A model generated the notes under the pieces. The model was not told where the DNA came from. It ran no database searches and saw only the letters and a program-made list of their open reading frames with translations. Shown here one piece after another: positions 31,160 to 42,300 of a stretch of DNA of 64,000 nt (within the stretch, counting starts at the first letter, position 1; the number at the start of each line of letters is the position of its first letter). The position numbers and the translations under genes are program-made. The DNA lies in contig JALMGJ010000006.1 of NCBI GenBank assembly GCA_023362775.1, positions 6,657,001 to 6,721,000 of the forward strand. Reading direction: 5' to 3'. This stretch comes from Charina bottae. Lineage: Eukaryota; Chordata; Lepidosauria; Squamata; Charinaidae.

Positions 31160-32128
31160 GAGGTCTGTCTGTCTATCCATTCAGTCGTGTCTGACTCTCG
31201 GTCACTTTGTGGAATGATGCTTTCCATGCCTTTCTATCTCTTACAGCTTCCTTTGTTGTTGTTGTTGTTCAGTCGTTTAGTCGTGTCCGACTCTTCATGA
31301 CCTCATGGACCATAGCACGCCAGGCCTTCCTGTCCTCCACTGTCTCGGAGTTTACTCAAATTCATGTTCATTACATCGGTGATGCTATCTAACCATCTCA
31401 TCCTCTGCCGTCCCCTTCTCCTTTTGCCTTCAGTCTTTCCCAGCATCAGGGTCTTTTCCAGTGAGTCCTCTCTTCGCATTAGGTGGCCAAAGTATTTGAG
31501 TTTCAGCTTCAGCATCTGTCCTTCCAATGAGCAGTCAGGGTTGATTTCCTTTAGGATTGACTGGTTTGACCTCCTTGCAGTCCAAGGGACTCTCAAGAGT
31601 CTTCTCCAGCACCACAGCTCGAAAGCATCAATTCTTCGGTGCTCAGCCTTCCTTATGGTCCAACTCTCACAGCCATACATTACTACTGGGAAAACCATAG
31701 CTTTAACTATACGGATCTTTGTCGGCAAGGTGATGTCTCTGCTTTTTAATATGCTGTCTAGGTTTGCCATAGCTTTCCTCCCAAGGAGCAAGCGTCTTTT
31801 AATTTCATGGCTGCAGTCACCGTCTGCGGTGATCTTGGAGCCCAAGAAAATAAAATCTGTCACTGTTTCCATTTCTTCCCCTTCTATTTGCCAGGAAGTG
31901 ATGGGACCAGATGCCATGATCTGGGTTTTTTTAATGTTGAGTTTCAAGCCAGCTTTTGCACTCTCCTCTTTCACCCTCATCAAGAGGCTCTTTAGTTCCT
32001 CTTCACTTTCTGTCGTTAGGGTGGTATCGTCTGCATATCTGAGGTTGTTGATATTTCTCCCGGCAGTCTTAACTCCGGCTTGTGATTCATCCAGCCCGGC
32101 ATTTCTCATGATGTACTCTGCATATAAG
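31160..32128 (-). mobile_element. BovB (RTE) LINE, 5'-truncated
   Basis: The minus strand encodes a 268-residue frame (31303-32109) with [13 protein letters not shown] (RT active site YADD), [40 protein letters not shown] and [20 protein letters not shown]. The frame then runs into the BovB 3' end with the GTCGGACACGACT tail and a (GTT)n repeat at about 31251-31262. A second tail-like stretch at 31170-31235 suggests an older BovB or SINE end beside it. The 5' break is at about 32128, within NLYAEYIMR. It is about 3% to 10% different from the copy at 39310 by impression only. Confidence 0.9.
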
Positions 32129-32337
32129 TTAGCTCAAGAAGGGTGTGTGTGTGGTAAATTTAATCTAACTAATTGTTGCCTCCAGACAGACGACAATGGG
32201 AGAGCTATCGAAGAGATAACAGAACGAATGCGAAAATTAGCTCATGTGCCAGTACAGACCTGGAAGGGTATGGGAGACTTAGGGATCAAGAATTGGTTCG
32301 GGGGCATGTTTAATAATTGGAAAAGGGACCTGGTGTA
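32129..32337 (+). pseudogene. env: Retroviral env TM fragment
   Basis: The plus strand reads [20 protein letters not shown] followed by [20 protein letters not shown] and a stop (TAA). The Cys cluster with N-L-T-N-C-C followed by a heptad-repeat helix and HVPVQ is the ectodomain of a TM subunit after the immunosuppressive segment. Between the first Cys and the CC pair I count seven residues, one more than CX6CC. It is broken on the left by the BovB truncation point and on the right by an LTR, so no anchor remains. Confidence 0.65.
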
Positions 32338-32880
32338 AGGCACCAAACTTACCACGCGCCTCAAGAGTAAGCCAAATACACAATGGAGACTTTGTAAAAG
32401 GAACAGCAGCAAGTTTTAATTGGCCAACAAAGGTTGCTGGATGGCAGTCCCTACAGGTGTCACATGCAAGTGACCCCTGAGTGAAACCACCATCCCGAAG
32501 AACAAAAGAGCACAAACTTTTATACAGAGATTACAAGCAGGAAGTGAGGATGATGATGGTATGCCCATGTGTGGGTGAGGTGTCCTCTGACCATTCCCTG
32601 GGATTGGCTGGCTTTTGGGGATCAGGGTCCCTCCCAGGGCTGAAGGATTCTGGGATTCATCAGGCCAAGGGGGTGACGTGGGTCATCAACATAGTTACAA
32701 TGAGAGGAGCCGGTGAACATTCACACCAATTGTTCTATGGGCACTTTCCGGAGGCCAGAGATTAATACTTGCATCTTACACAGATAACAGTTACACTTTT
32801 AGGGACATTGGGTTATACAAGCACAACTAAATCACTGAGGTCAAAACCATAAAATCAAATCTTTGCACATTTACATCTTA
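32333..32880 (-). repeat. LTR-like repeat, family X, copy 1 (partial)
   Basis: It matches 34897-35430 throughout (GTAAGGCACCAAA..., TGACCATTCCC, GGGTGACGTGGGTCATCAAC). In minus orientation it would carry a TATAAAAGTTTG box near 32523. Only the part shared with the first 540 bp of the other copy is present. Confidence 0.7.
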
Positions 32881-33322
32881 GGAGGGGGAACAGAAGATTT
32901 ATTATGTTGCTTCTTTGGGATTTTAAGGAAAGTGGTACGTGTTTTTTTTAAATTTCCCACGCTGATGTAGAGGCTGAAAAAAACATACAGGTAATTTAGT
33001 GTTCCAAAGAATGTTTGAGCTTCAGGTGATGATTCAGCAGCATGTGCTCCAACTAAATTCAGAGAGTGGGCTGCACATGGCAGAAAATATGCAAGTTTGT
33101 GTTCCTGGAGTATTCTCGGTTGTACCCCTTTATAGATACCAGCCATATTGGCCCCATTGTCGTACAACTGGCCTCTGCAGTTCTTCATGTTCAAGCCACC
33201 ACTTTCTACCTTTTTCAAAATCTCTTCAGTGAGGCCAAAACCTGTTCTGTCAATGATAATAAAAAAATCAATGAAGCTTTCCAAGATTTCCAGTCCACTC
33301 TGTCATTTTCACATAATGAATT
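32871..33322 (-). pseudogene. hAT-family transposase fragment (DUF4371-type)
   Basis: The minus-strand frame includes ESFIDFFIIIDRTGFGLTEE, CRGQLYDNGANMAGIYKGVQ and LPCAAHSLNLVGAHAAES. The C-R-G-Q-x-Y-D-N-G-A-N-M-A-G and C-A-A-H-S-L-N-L blocks are the catalytic-domain signatures of hAT/ZMYM-type transposases. Termini and the C-terminal domain are absent, and the L1 below begins at about 33323. Confidence 0.82.
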
Positions 33323-34896
33323 ATTTCTCTTTTGTAATATATTTTATTATTTAAAAAATTAAAAAAGAAAAAATTAACATACAAAACATATACTACAAAC
33401 TGACATACAATTACATTTATAGATATAAATAGAAAAAGAAGAGAGTAAGGAAAAACAAAATTTTGATAGATTTAAAAAGACTTCCTGCTACCCATCCAAA
33501 GAATCAAGATACTTATCTAAATTATCTTTTCTAAATTGTTATCAAATTATATATCTGCTATTTCTATTAACATTTTATATTATATAATTAATTTATTTTA
33601 TTTATTATTTATTATTTCAATTTATTCCCCGCCCATCTCCCTTGCAAGGGACTCTGGGCGGGTTACAACAATTGAAAGTTTAAAAATACAAAAACAGTAT
33701 CTAAAATACATCGAATAATAATAACAATAAATTACATAAAATCCAAGAAGGGGTATTTTGTGTTCTAATATAATCGAAAAAAGGTTTCCAAGTCTGTTTA
33801 TATTCATCCATATTTTTCCCATGTATCTGGTCAGTATGTTTTGCCATTTGTGTCAACTCCATTAGTTTAATAATCCATTCTTCTATCGTCGGCGTGGAGT
33901 CTTCTTTCCAGTGACATGTGTATACCGTTCTTGCTGCAGTTGTCAGGTATAATAAAAGTCTTTTGTATTTATTTTCTAAATCTTCATCCAAATGCCCCAG
34001 TAAGTAGAACTTGTTGGGTAATAAATTTAAGAGAAGACAAAAGGGAATATCAACTTTATGTTTATATAGTTCAAAATATACAAAAAAGAAAAAGCATAAA
34101 ATATATCTACAACAGACAACAATATAAATATAATATACCAAGACAGCAAGGAGCCAGGCAGAAAAGCCAAAAAGAAAAAGAGGCAGCGTATAGAGCAAAC
34201 AAGGATACTTCTCTTATACATTATCCACCACCTGATTTAGATTACAACTCAAACAAGAGTAATCCCTGTTAGGGCTACAGATCTTGAATATATCCAACAG
34301 AAATCAGATTTTTTTATAATACTTGCTTCCATCATTTTACAAATACAATTGTGAATTTTATCCCAATGTTTTTTACCTTTTTTACACAACCACCATATAT
34401 GGTAGAAGGTACCTGTCTCAGTTTTGCATTTCCAACATATCGTTGGGATATTCCGGTTCTTTTTAAACAGCTTTTCAGGTGTCATGTACCATCTGTACAT
34501 CATTTTGTAATAATTTTCTTTCAAGTTATAACTCAACATATATCAAGTTCTTTATCCACATATTTTCCCACATCTCATATCTAATATCATGTCCGAGGTT
34601 CTCTTCCCATTTTACCATGCAATTTTTAATTTTTATGTCCAAGGTTTTGATTTCCAATAATTTTTATACATTTTGGAAATTAAGTGATCATTTTCTGAGC
34701 ATAATATCTCATCCCAATTAACTGTTTGTTTTGTAAATTTAAATATTTTTTGTCTATATTAAATTGTTCTTTCAATTGTAAATATGTAAACCAGTGACAT
34801 AAAAATCCTTCTGTTTCCGATTCCTCTCTTGTTTTCAATCTATAATTACTTCCTTCAAATTGTATTAAATTAGTATACTTTAACCATTTTTCATTT
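33323..34896 (-). mobile_element. Host L1 (L1-H), 3' segment
   Basis: The 3' end is at about 33323-33370 (A-rich). ORF2 C-terminal sequence is recognisable in several frames: LLLYLTTAARTVYTCHWKED, PTIEEWIIKLMELTQMAKHT, MYRWYMTPEKLFKKN with the CWKC...FYHIWW zinc-type region, and NEKWLKYTNLIQFEGSNY. The frames are broken. A repeat insert sits at about 33590-33720. It is interrupted at 34897 by an LTR. Confidence 0.88.
33590..33720. repeat. Interspersed repeat with CCGCCCATCTC motif in L1-H
   Basis: TTATTTATT-rich sequence is followed by CCGCCCATCTCCCTTGCAAG and GGACTCTGGGCGGG. It is the same family as 31014-31080 and is inserted in the L1 3' region. Confidence 0.55.
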
Positions 34897-35764
34897 TGTA
34901 AGGCACCAAAACTTACCACGCGCCTTTAGAGAAAGCCAAATACACGAAGGAGACTTTGTAAAAAGGAACAGCAGCAAGATTTATTTGGCCAAGCAAAGGT
35001 TGCCGGGTGGCAGCCAGACAGTTGTCACGTGCAAGTGACCTCTGAATGAAACCACCACCCTGAGCATAAGGGTGCACAAACTTTTATACGGGGAATACAA
35101 GCAGGAAGTGAGGATGAGGAAGGTATGCCCATAGGTGGGCGAGGTGTCTGATGACCATTCCCTAGGATTGGCTGGTTCTTAGGGGACAGGGTCCCTCCCA
35201 GAGCTGAAGGATTCTGGGACTTACCAGGTCAAGGGGTGACGTGGGTCATCAACATATTTACAAAGGATAGAATTGGGGACATTCACAGTAAGGAAATACT
35301 TGCATCTTACAAGGACAACAGTAACAGTTACAGAGACATTGGGTTACACAAGCAGGTTGAATCACAAAGGGTCAGAACCATGAAATCACAGTTTAACATA
35401 TTTACATCTCAGGAGAGGGGAAGCAAGGCATTTATTACAAGAAGGTTAGGTAAACATATTGGCTTTGTCTCAGGAAGAGGATGCTTGACCAGATAGATGG
35501 TCCCAGACTGTTATGCATTCCTGAGAGAGGTAGAATTGGTTTCAGAGCTTTACACTTAACCTTTCTTATGCAGTATTTGTTGGGGCTTGTTGAGGCCCAT
35601 CTCAAGGGTCATCCTTGGGTGACAATTCTTTGGTTCAGGCACAATCTTTGGTTCAGTTATGTTGCATCATGGGGAAATGTTACAGCATGGTGTTTTCCAG
35701 GCCAAGGTTTGTGAGCCGGGTTTCCCCATATCCCTTCAATTTCCTATATTTTCTCTCCTGGCAA
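34897..35764 (-). repeat. Solo LTR, family X, copy 2 (about 868 bp)
   Basis: It interrupts the L1-H ORF2 between PLWTSPQEAFAR and NEKWLKYTN. On the minus strand a TATAAAAGTTTGTG box near 35083 is followed about 110 bp later by AATAAA (near 34980), then about 85 bp to the terminus CTTACA. That is the promoter/poly(A) arrangement of an LTR. No internal region or clear target duplication is visible. Confidence 0.7.
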
Positions 35765-36250
35765 ATGCCTCTTGTGGCGAGGTCCATAGCGGCAAATTTG
35801 GTAATAAAATTTATATTTATTCCAGATTTTTAAAATTGATCTTCTGATGACATGCTTGTTAAATGCTTTATTGACTTTACTTTTATTGTACCATAGAAAA
35901 CCATGCCATCCGAATCTAATATCATATCCTTCTAAATTTAATAATTTGTTGTTTTCCAATGTAATCCAATCTTTCAACAAAATTAGTCCACATGTAATAA
36001 TAGTTTTAAATCAGGAAGACCTAGACCTCCTCTTTCTTTTGCGTCTTCTAAAAATTTAAGTCTTATTCTAGGCTTTTTCCCTTGCCAAATAAACTTTGAT
36101 ATATCTCTTTGCCATTTGAGAAAAGTTTGTTCACTAACTGTTACAGGAATTGTTTGAAATAAAAATAAAATTCTAGGTAAGATATTCATTTTAATTGTGG
36201 AAATTCTTCCTAGTAAAGATAATTGTAACGTTTCCCATCTCAGTAAATCC
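35765..36250 (-). mobile_element. Host L1 (L1-H), ORF2 segment 2
   Basis: The minus strand encodes ORF2 after the RT domain: IPVTVSEQTFLKWQRDISKF, IWQGKKPRIRLKFLEDAKE, GLGLPDLKLL, then LNLEGYDIRFGWHGFLWYNK and RRSILKIWNKYK. It is colinear with the L1-A ORF2. Several frameshifts and a short deletion after LKLL are present. Confidence 0.88.
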
Positions 36251-36820
36251 TGTGTTAGAAGGAAATCTTACCAAGGTTCGTCCCAAGCCGGGAATGAATA
36301 GACACAGGAAGTTGCTGGAACAGAGGTTTGCTGGTTTATTCCCAAGAGCATATGCAGAGTACAAAGTACAGGGTATGCTGGTTGGAAGGTGGCCACACCT
36401 GTATTTCCCCCACAGGCCATTTATATAGGAGAGCTTGGTCGTTGCTATGCAAAGGTGTTCCCGCCCCCTAGGAACTTGAGAGAAGTGTAATTTGCCGGAT
36501 TTCAGAGAGGCGCTCTGTGGTTGGGCCCCCTGCTGTTTGTGTTTCCTGTCTGTGTTCCCTGCAGGCTGTGGCTTTGTCTACTTACTTGGAATGTGCACCT
36601 TGGAAGGAATCTTTTGTTATTTGATTATGGAGATCTGTTTGGCTGGGGAAGAAGGTCTACCTGAATGGACTGGCTAAGTTCTGTGAATGAGCTGACCTTT
36701 TGTGTTCCAAGCTTTCCAATTGAATTGGAAGGGAATCCTTTGTCTAAGCAGTTGGGCTTCCTTTTCCACCTTAATCTCTGGCATTATCAAACTCATTCTA
36801 TTTTGTAACCTTTTTTAACA
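36251..36820 (-). repeat. Solo LTR, family Y (570 bp)
   Basis: On the minus strand it starts TGTTAAAAAAGG and ends CTAACACA. TATATAAATGG lies near 36423, with AATAAACC near 36340 about 85 bp downstream. It interrupts L1-H. No copy of it occurs elsewhere in the window. Confidence 0.6.
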
Positions 36821-36837
36821 ATTGGGGCTCTTGGGGA

Positions 36838-37160
36838 TGAGGTTAGATACTAGGAGAGGATATATTGTGTGGATATTATCCTTCCTTTCTCACGTGAGTG
36901 AGATCAGCAGAGTATCATTCCCAGCAGCATAAAAAGTTGGAAGCTTGAGACAAGGTTGGTTTAACCTTCTAGAAAATAATCCAGGATGCTGTGAGGCAGA
37001 CTGGATTATCCTGGTATTACCCCTTTTTATCCCTCTTAAAACAACAACAATCACACAGTTTTGTGAAGTAATAAAAGTAATGTTTACTCACATAACTTAG
37101 TTCTCAAAAACAATACTTGCAGTAGTAGTCAAGGCAGGTTTAAAAACATACTAGGTTTCA
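36838..37160 (-). repeat. Copia 3' LTR
   Basis: It reads TGAAACCTAG to CTAACCTCA on the minus strand. It is the counterpart of 38560-38879 with a handful of differences (for example a 3-base CAA unit). Confidence 0.85.
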
Positions 37161-38278
37161 AATAATATACTGCAACCTTTTCTGGCCAGAGTAGAGACAC
37201 TAAGCATATTGCAGGTTAGTTCTGGAGTATACAAGACTCGTTGTATGGGATTCTCTTTTGTCTCACAACCTATCTTGCACTTCAGGACTCCTGACCCTGC
37301 GCCATGTACATTTATGACTTTGCCATCTGCAATTTGAATACTGCCATCTTGTGATGGGTCAATACTCTCAATGTCCTCAAAGAAATCCTTTTCATGAGTA
37401 AAATGACTTGAGGCTCCAGAATCTATTATCCATTTGTTTGACTTGGTGTCACAACTGTTAGTAGTTAAACTTTTTTCTACTAAGAGAAAACTTCCCTCAT
37501 TTTTCTCTTTCTTTTCGTTTGGCCGCTTAAAGGCAGGGAAATTTTGTGACTTTCGGACTTTGCAAGCTTTTGTCATGTGCCCTTCCTTATTACAATTCAA
37601 GCACACAATTTTCTTAGGTGTGGCTTTGGCCCTCACTTGGAATCTAGAAACATAGTTTGAATCATTGGCTTTTACAGTCCTGGTAGGAGATTCTTGTCTC
37701 CTTTCCACACACTCTTCTTTCAGATGGGCAACTACTTTTCTTAGAGTTAAGTCTGTCTTACCATCCATAAGAGTTGCAAAAGTCTCAAACTTAGGTCCTA
37801 GTGATCCCAGGAAATAACAAACTTTCTGTTCTTCCTGCATTGGGTATTCTGAGAGTTCTAATTTTTCAATAATTAGGAATTCTGTCACATGACTGTTACA
37901 GTCTGCTTTGGACACAAGTTTCAACTTAAATAAGTCTCTCACCCAGGAATGGTGAGAGCGTTTACTTGCAAATCCATATGACAATTCCAAATTCTCAAGG
38001 ATCTGGACTGCAGTATTCCCCTTCTTAACGTGAACCATCTGCACATCCGAAATGCTACTCAGAATTATAGCTACTGCTAACTTATTCTGCTTTTCCCATA
38101 TCTTGATTGAAGCTTGGGCTTCTTCTGTATTGCCAATAGGCTTCTCTTTTTCAATACAATCCAAGATATCTTTAAGATCAAATATAGCTTCCAGGCGCTT
38201 TTTCTATTGGATAAAATTGTTCTCTCCTAGTCTGGGTAGCTTGAGGCTTCCCTCATCAATTTGATTCTGATTGGCCAT
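37161..38278 (-). pseudogene. gag-pol: Copia gag-protease open frame with one in-frame stop
   Basis: The natural start is the Met at 38278 (MANQNQIDEG, GSLKLPRLGENNF). An in-frame TAG at 38204-38206 follows and the frame is then open for 337 codons. It contains a UBN2-type copia Gag (IWEKQNKLAVAIILSSISD, YFLGSLGPKFETFATLM), the zinc knuckle CLNCNKEGHMTKAC and the copia protease core NKWIIDSGASSHFTHEKDFF. LYTPELTCNMLSVSTLARKG leads toward integrase. The frame runs into the 3' LTR through the deletion. Confidence 0.9.
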
Positions 38279-38534
38279 CTTAAAAATCAAAAATTTGAAA
38301 AATGTCCAAAAATTCAAAATCAAAAACTTAAATCTCCAATGAAAAAATCTAAGATCTTCTCTGCCTAGCTACTGCACTGCGAGGGAAATGTGGGGTTAAT
38401 CCTTTCACAATGGAGACAATACAATGGAAGTCATCATGTGCTCACCAGGAAAAACAAAATGTCTGCTTTGAATCTTTCTTCTCCCTTAAGAAAATCCAGC
38501 GACATCCACTAAAATACTTCAAGTTTTGTCTCTT

Positions 38535-38548
38535 CTGGGCCCATAACC
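38535..38548 (-). promoter_or_regulatory. Copia primer site, initiator tRNA-Met internal type
   Basis: The minus strand reads GGTTATGGGCCCAG, 11 bases inside the 5' LTR. It corresponds to the anticodon-arm region of initiator tRNA-Met, not its 3' end. Drosophila copia is known to use the half-tRNA in this way, and the same word follows its LTR. Confidence 0.75.
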
Positions 38549-38559
38549 CTTCTTGGGGG

Positions 38560-38879
38560 TGAGGTTAGATACTAGGAGAGGATATATTGTTTGGATATTA
38601 TCCTTCCTTTCTCACGTGAGTGAGATCAGCAGAGTACCATCCCCAGCAGCATAAAAAATTGGAAGCTTGAGACAAGGTTGGTTTAACCTTCTAGAAAATA
38701 ATCCAGGATGCTGTGAGGCAGACTGGATTATCCTGGTATTACCCCTTTTTATCCCTCTTAAAACAACAATCACACAGTTTTGTGAAGTAATAAAAGTAAT
38801 GTTTACTCACATAACTTAGTTCTCAAAAACAACAGTTGCAGTAGTAGTCAAGGCAGGTTTAAAAACATACTAGGTTACA
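38560..38879 (-). repeat. Copia 5' LTR
   Basis: 320 bp, starting TGTAACCTAG and ending CTAACCTCA on the minus strand. Confidence 0.85.
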
Positions 38880-39179
38880 AAATAGAATATCTAAGCTTGC
38901 ACATAATTGAGGCTGGAGGGCTCAGACATCCACATGCTGCTGCTTTCATTTTGGAAGCATGGGGGGAAAAAAGTCTGAGGAAGAAGAAGGAAGTGACCTC
39001 ACAGAGTTCTCTCTTCAGGAAGTCTCTGCGAGTCTCCGCCCTCTACATGTCCTTATAGAGCAAGACATGAATTGTTGGTATGACTGTAATATTTTTCCCA
39101 CAGGGGCTTCCTTTACATGTTCTGGAGGAAGACAACATGGAGGGCACACAGTGTTCTGGGGGAAGATCCCAACACCTGT
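38880..39179. other. Unassigned sequence between copia and L1-H
   Basis: About 300 bp, neither copia LTR nor L1. A purine-rich stretch lies near 38960-39000. No gene or known element is recognised. It does not match the sequence left of the 3' LTR, so the copia insertion has no visible target duplication. Confidence 0.4.
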
Positions 39180-39309
39180 TTAATTTCTTTCCAAATTTTA
39201 ACATAATTATTTTGAAATAGGTCTATATTTTTGGAAGTTATTTGTATTCCTAAATATTTTATTTGCTTGACACTTTGAAAGCCAGATTTATGTTCTAGTA
39301 TGGATTGTT
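39180..39309 (-). mobile_element. Host L1 (L1-H), ORF2 segment 3
   Basis: The minus strand reads SILEHKSGFQSVKQIKYLGI then NNYVKIWKEIKQV, colinear with the L1-A ORF2 segment around YLGVDITSNNSDLFKNNYTK. It ends at the target word ATGGATTGTT (39300-39309), and its missing upstream part resumes at 48559. Confidence 0.85.
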
Positions 39310-42300
39310 TCTCCAGCAAAGGAGTTCGTTACCTTGTCGTGGTGCTGGAGCTTGAGCACCTCAATGAAACCATGAGCTAAACCGTGAAGGGACACCCAAG
39401 ACGGGAAGGTCATGGCAGAGAGGTCAGACTAAATACGATCCCTGGGGAAGGTAATGGCAACCCACCCCAGTATTCTTGCCGTGAAAACTAAATGGATCAG
39501 TACAACCAGAGATATGTTGGTATACCATCGGAAGATGGGACTCCCAGGTCAGAAGATGGTCAAAATGCTACTGGGGAGGAACAGAGGATAAGTTCAACTA
39601 GCCCCAGATGTGATGACGCAGCTAGCTCAAAGCCAAAAGGACGGCTAGCAGCCGACGGTGCTGGTGGTGAACGACGAATCCGATGTTCTAAAGATCAACA
39701 CACCATAGGAACCTGGAATGTAAGATCTATGAGCCAGGGCAAATTGGATGTGGTTATTGGTGAGATGTCAAGATTAAATATAGACATTTTAGGTGTCAGT
39801 GAACTGAAATGGACTGGGATGGGCCACTTCACATCAGATGACCACCAGATCTACTACTGTGGACAAGAGGACCACAGAAGAAATGGAGTAGCCTTCATAA
39901 TTAATAATAAAGTGGCTAAAGCAGTGCTTGGATACAATCCAAAAAACGATAGAATGATCTCAATTCGAATTCAGGGTAAGCCATTTAACATCACAGTGAT
40001 CCAAATATACGCCCCAACCACAGATGCTGAAGAAACAGAAGTAGATCAGTTCTATGAGGATCTGCAGCACCTACTGGATAATACACCAAAAAGAGATGTT
40101 ATTTTCATTACAGGAGACTGGAATGCTAAGGTGGGTAGTCAAACGACACCTGGAATTACAGGCAAGCATGGCCTGGGAGAACAAAATGAAGCAGGACATA
40201 GGCTGATAGAATTTTGCCAAGACAACTCACTGTGCATAACAAACACTCTCTTCCAACAACCTAAAAGACGACTTTATACATGGACTTCACCAGATGGTCG
40301 ACACCGAAATCAAATTGACTACATCCTTTGTAGCCAAAGGTGGCGGACATCTATACAGTCGGTAAAAACAAGACCTGGAGCTGACTGTAGTTCAGATCAC
40401 GAACTTCTTATTGCAAAATTTAGAATCAGACTAAAGAGAATAGGGAAGACCCACAGATCAGTTAGATATGAGCTCACTAATATTCCTAAGGAATATGCAG
40501 TGGAGGTGAAGAATAGATTTAAGGGACTAGATTTAGTAGATAGGGTCCCGGAAGAACTATGGACAGAAGTTCGCAACATTGTTCAGGAGGCGGCAACAAA
40601 AAACGTCCCAAAGAAAAAGAAAACCAAGAAGGCAAGATGGCTGTCTGCTGAGACACTGGAAGTAGCCCAAGAAAGAAGGAAAGCAAAAGGCAACAGTGAT
40701 AGGGGGAGATATGCCCAATTAAATGCAAAATTCCAGAGGTTAGCCAGAAGAGATAAGGAATTGTTTTTAAACAAGCAATGTGCGGAAGTGGAAGAAGACA
40801 ATAGAATAGGAAGGACAAGAGACTTCCAGAAAATTAGAAACATTGGAGGTAAATTCCAGGCAAAAATGGGTATGATCAAAAACAAAGATGGTAAGGACCT
40901 AACAGAAGCAGAAGAGATCAAGAAAAGGTGGCAAGAATATACGGAAGATCTGTATAGGAAGGATAATAATATTGGAGATAGCTTTGACGGTGTGGTCAGT
41001 GAGTTAGAGCCAGACATCCTGAAGAGTGAGGTTGAATGGGCCTTAAGAAGCATTGCTAATAACAAGGCAGCAGGAGACGACGGTATCCCAGCTGAACTGT
41101 TTAAAATCTTGCAAGATGATGCTGTCAAGGTGATGCATGCCATATGCCAGCAAATTTGGAAAACACAAGAATGGCCATCAGATTGGAAAAAATCAACTTA
41201 TATCCCCATACCAAAAAAGGGAAGCACTAAAGAATGTTCAAACTATCGAACAGTGGCACTTATTTCACATGCCAGTAAGGTAATGCTCAAGATCTTGCAA
41301 GGTAGACTCCAGCAATTCATGGAGCGAGAATTGCCAGATGTACAAGCTGGGTTTAGAAAAGGCAGAGGAACTAGAGACCAAATTGCCAATATCTGCTGGA
41401 TAATGGAGAAAGCCAGGGAGTTTCAGAAAAACATCTATTTCTGTTTTATTGACTATTCTAAAGCCTTTGACTGTGTGGATCATAACAAATTGTGGCAAGT
41501 TCTTGGTGGTAAGGGGATACCAAGTCATCTTGTCTGCCTCCTGAGGAATCTGTATAACGACCAAGTAGCAATGGTAAGAACAGACCACGGAACAACAGAC
41601 TGGTTTAAGATTGGGAAAGGAGTACGGCAGGGTTGTATACTCTCATCCTACCTATTCAACCTGTACGCAGAACACATCATGCGACGTGCTGGGCTTGAGG
41701 AATCCAAGGCTGGAGTTAAAATCGCTGGAAGAAACATTAACAATCTCAGATATGCAGATGATACCACTTTGATGGCTGAAAGCGAGGAGGAGTTGAGGAG
41801 CCTTATGACGAAGGTGAAAGAAGAAAGTGCAAAAGCTGGGTTGCAGTTAAACCTCAAAAAAACCAAGATTATGGCAACCAGCTTGATTGAGAACTGGCAA
41901 ATAGAGGGAGAAAAAGTGGAAGCAGTGACAGACTTTGTATTTCTAGGCGCAAAGATTACTGCAGATGCTGACTGCAGCCAGGAAATCAGAAGACGTCTAC
42001 TTCTTGGGAGGAGAGCAATGGCATATCTTGATAAAATAGTTAAGAGCAGAGACATCACACTGACAACAAAGGTCCGCTTAGTTAAAGCAATGGTATTCCC
42101 AGTAGTAACCTATGGCTGCGAGAGCTGGACCATAAGGAAGGCTGAGCGAAGGAAGATAGATGCTTTTGAACTGTGGTGTTGGAGGAAAATTCTGAGTGCC
42201 TTGGACTGCAAGAAGATCAAACCAGTCCATACTCCAGGAAATGAAGCCAGAGTGCTCACTTGAAGGAATGATATTAAAAGCAAAACTGAAGTACTTTAGC

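Larger units (their letters stand above)
36838..38879 (-). mobile_element. Ty1/copia retrotransposon, internally deleted
   Basis: Two direct LTRs, 36838-37160 (323 bp) and 38560-38879 (320 bp), are nearly identical and flank 1.4 kb of internal sequence. That internal part encodes a copia Gag and the start of the protease. Integrase, RT and RNase H are gone, and no polypurine tract precedes the 3' LTR, so the deletion ran to the LTR edge. Copia-type elements are sparse in vertebrate genomes. Confidence 0.9.

Noticed and set aside
31364..32338. 324-residue plus-strand open frame
   Set aside because: It is the antisense shadow of the BovB RT frame; only the last about 70 residues are meaningful, as the env TM fragment.
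36821..36837. Proline-type primer site next to the family Y LTR (TTGGGGCTCTTGGGGA)
   Set aside because: Several mismatches to the tRNA-Pro complement and on the wrong side for the LTR orientation given by its TATA and poly(A) signals.
36805..38890. 16-bp match GGTTACAAAATAGAAT between the family Y LTR (minus) and the flank of the copia 5' LTR (plus)
   Set aside because: Opposite orientation and no extension on either side; I could not turn it into a duplication or shared element.
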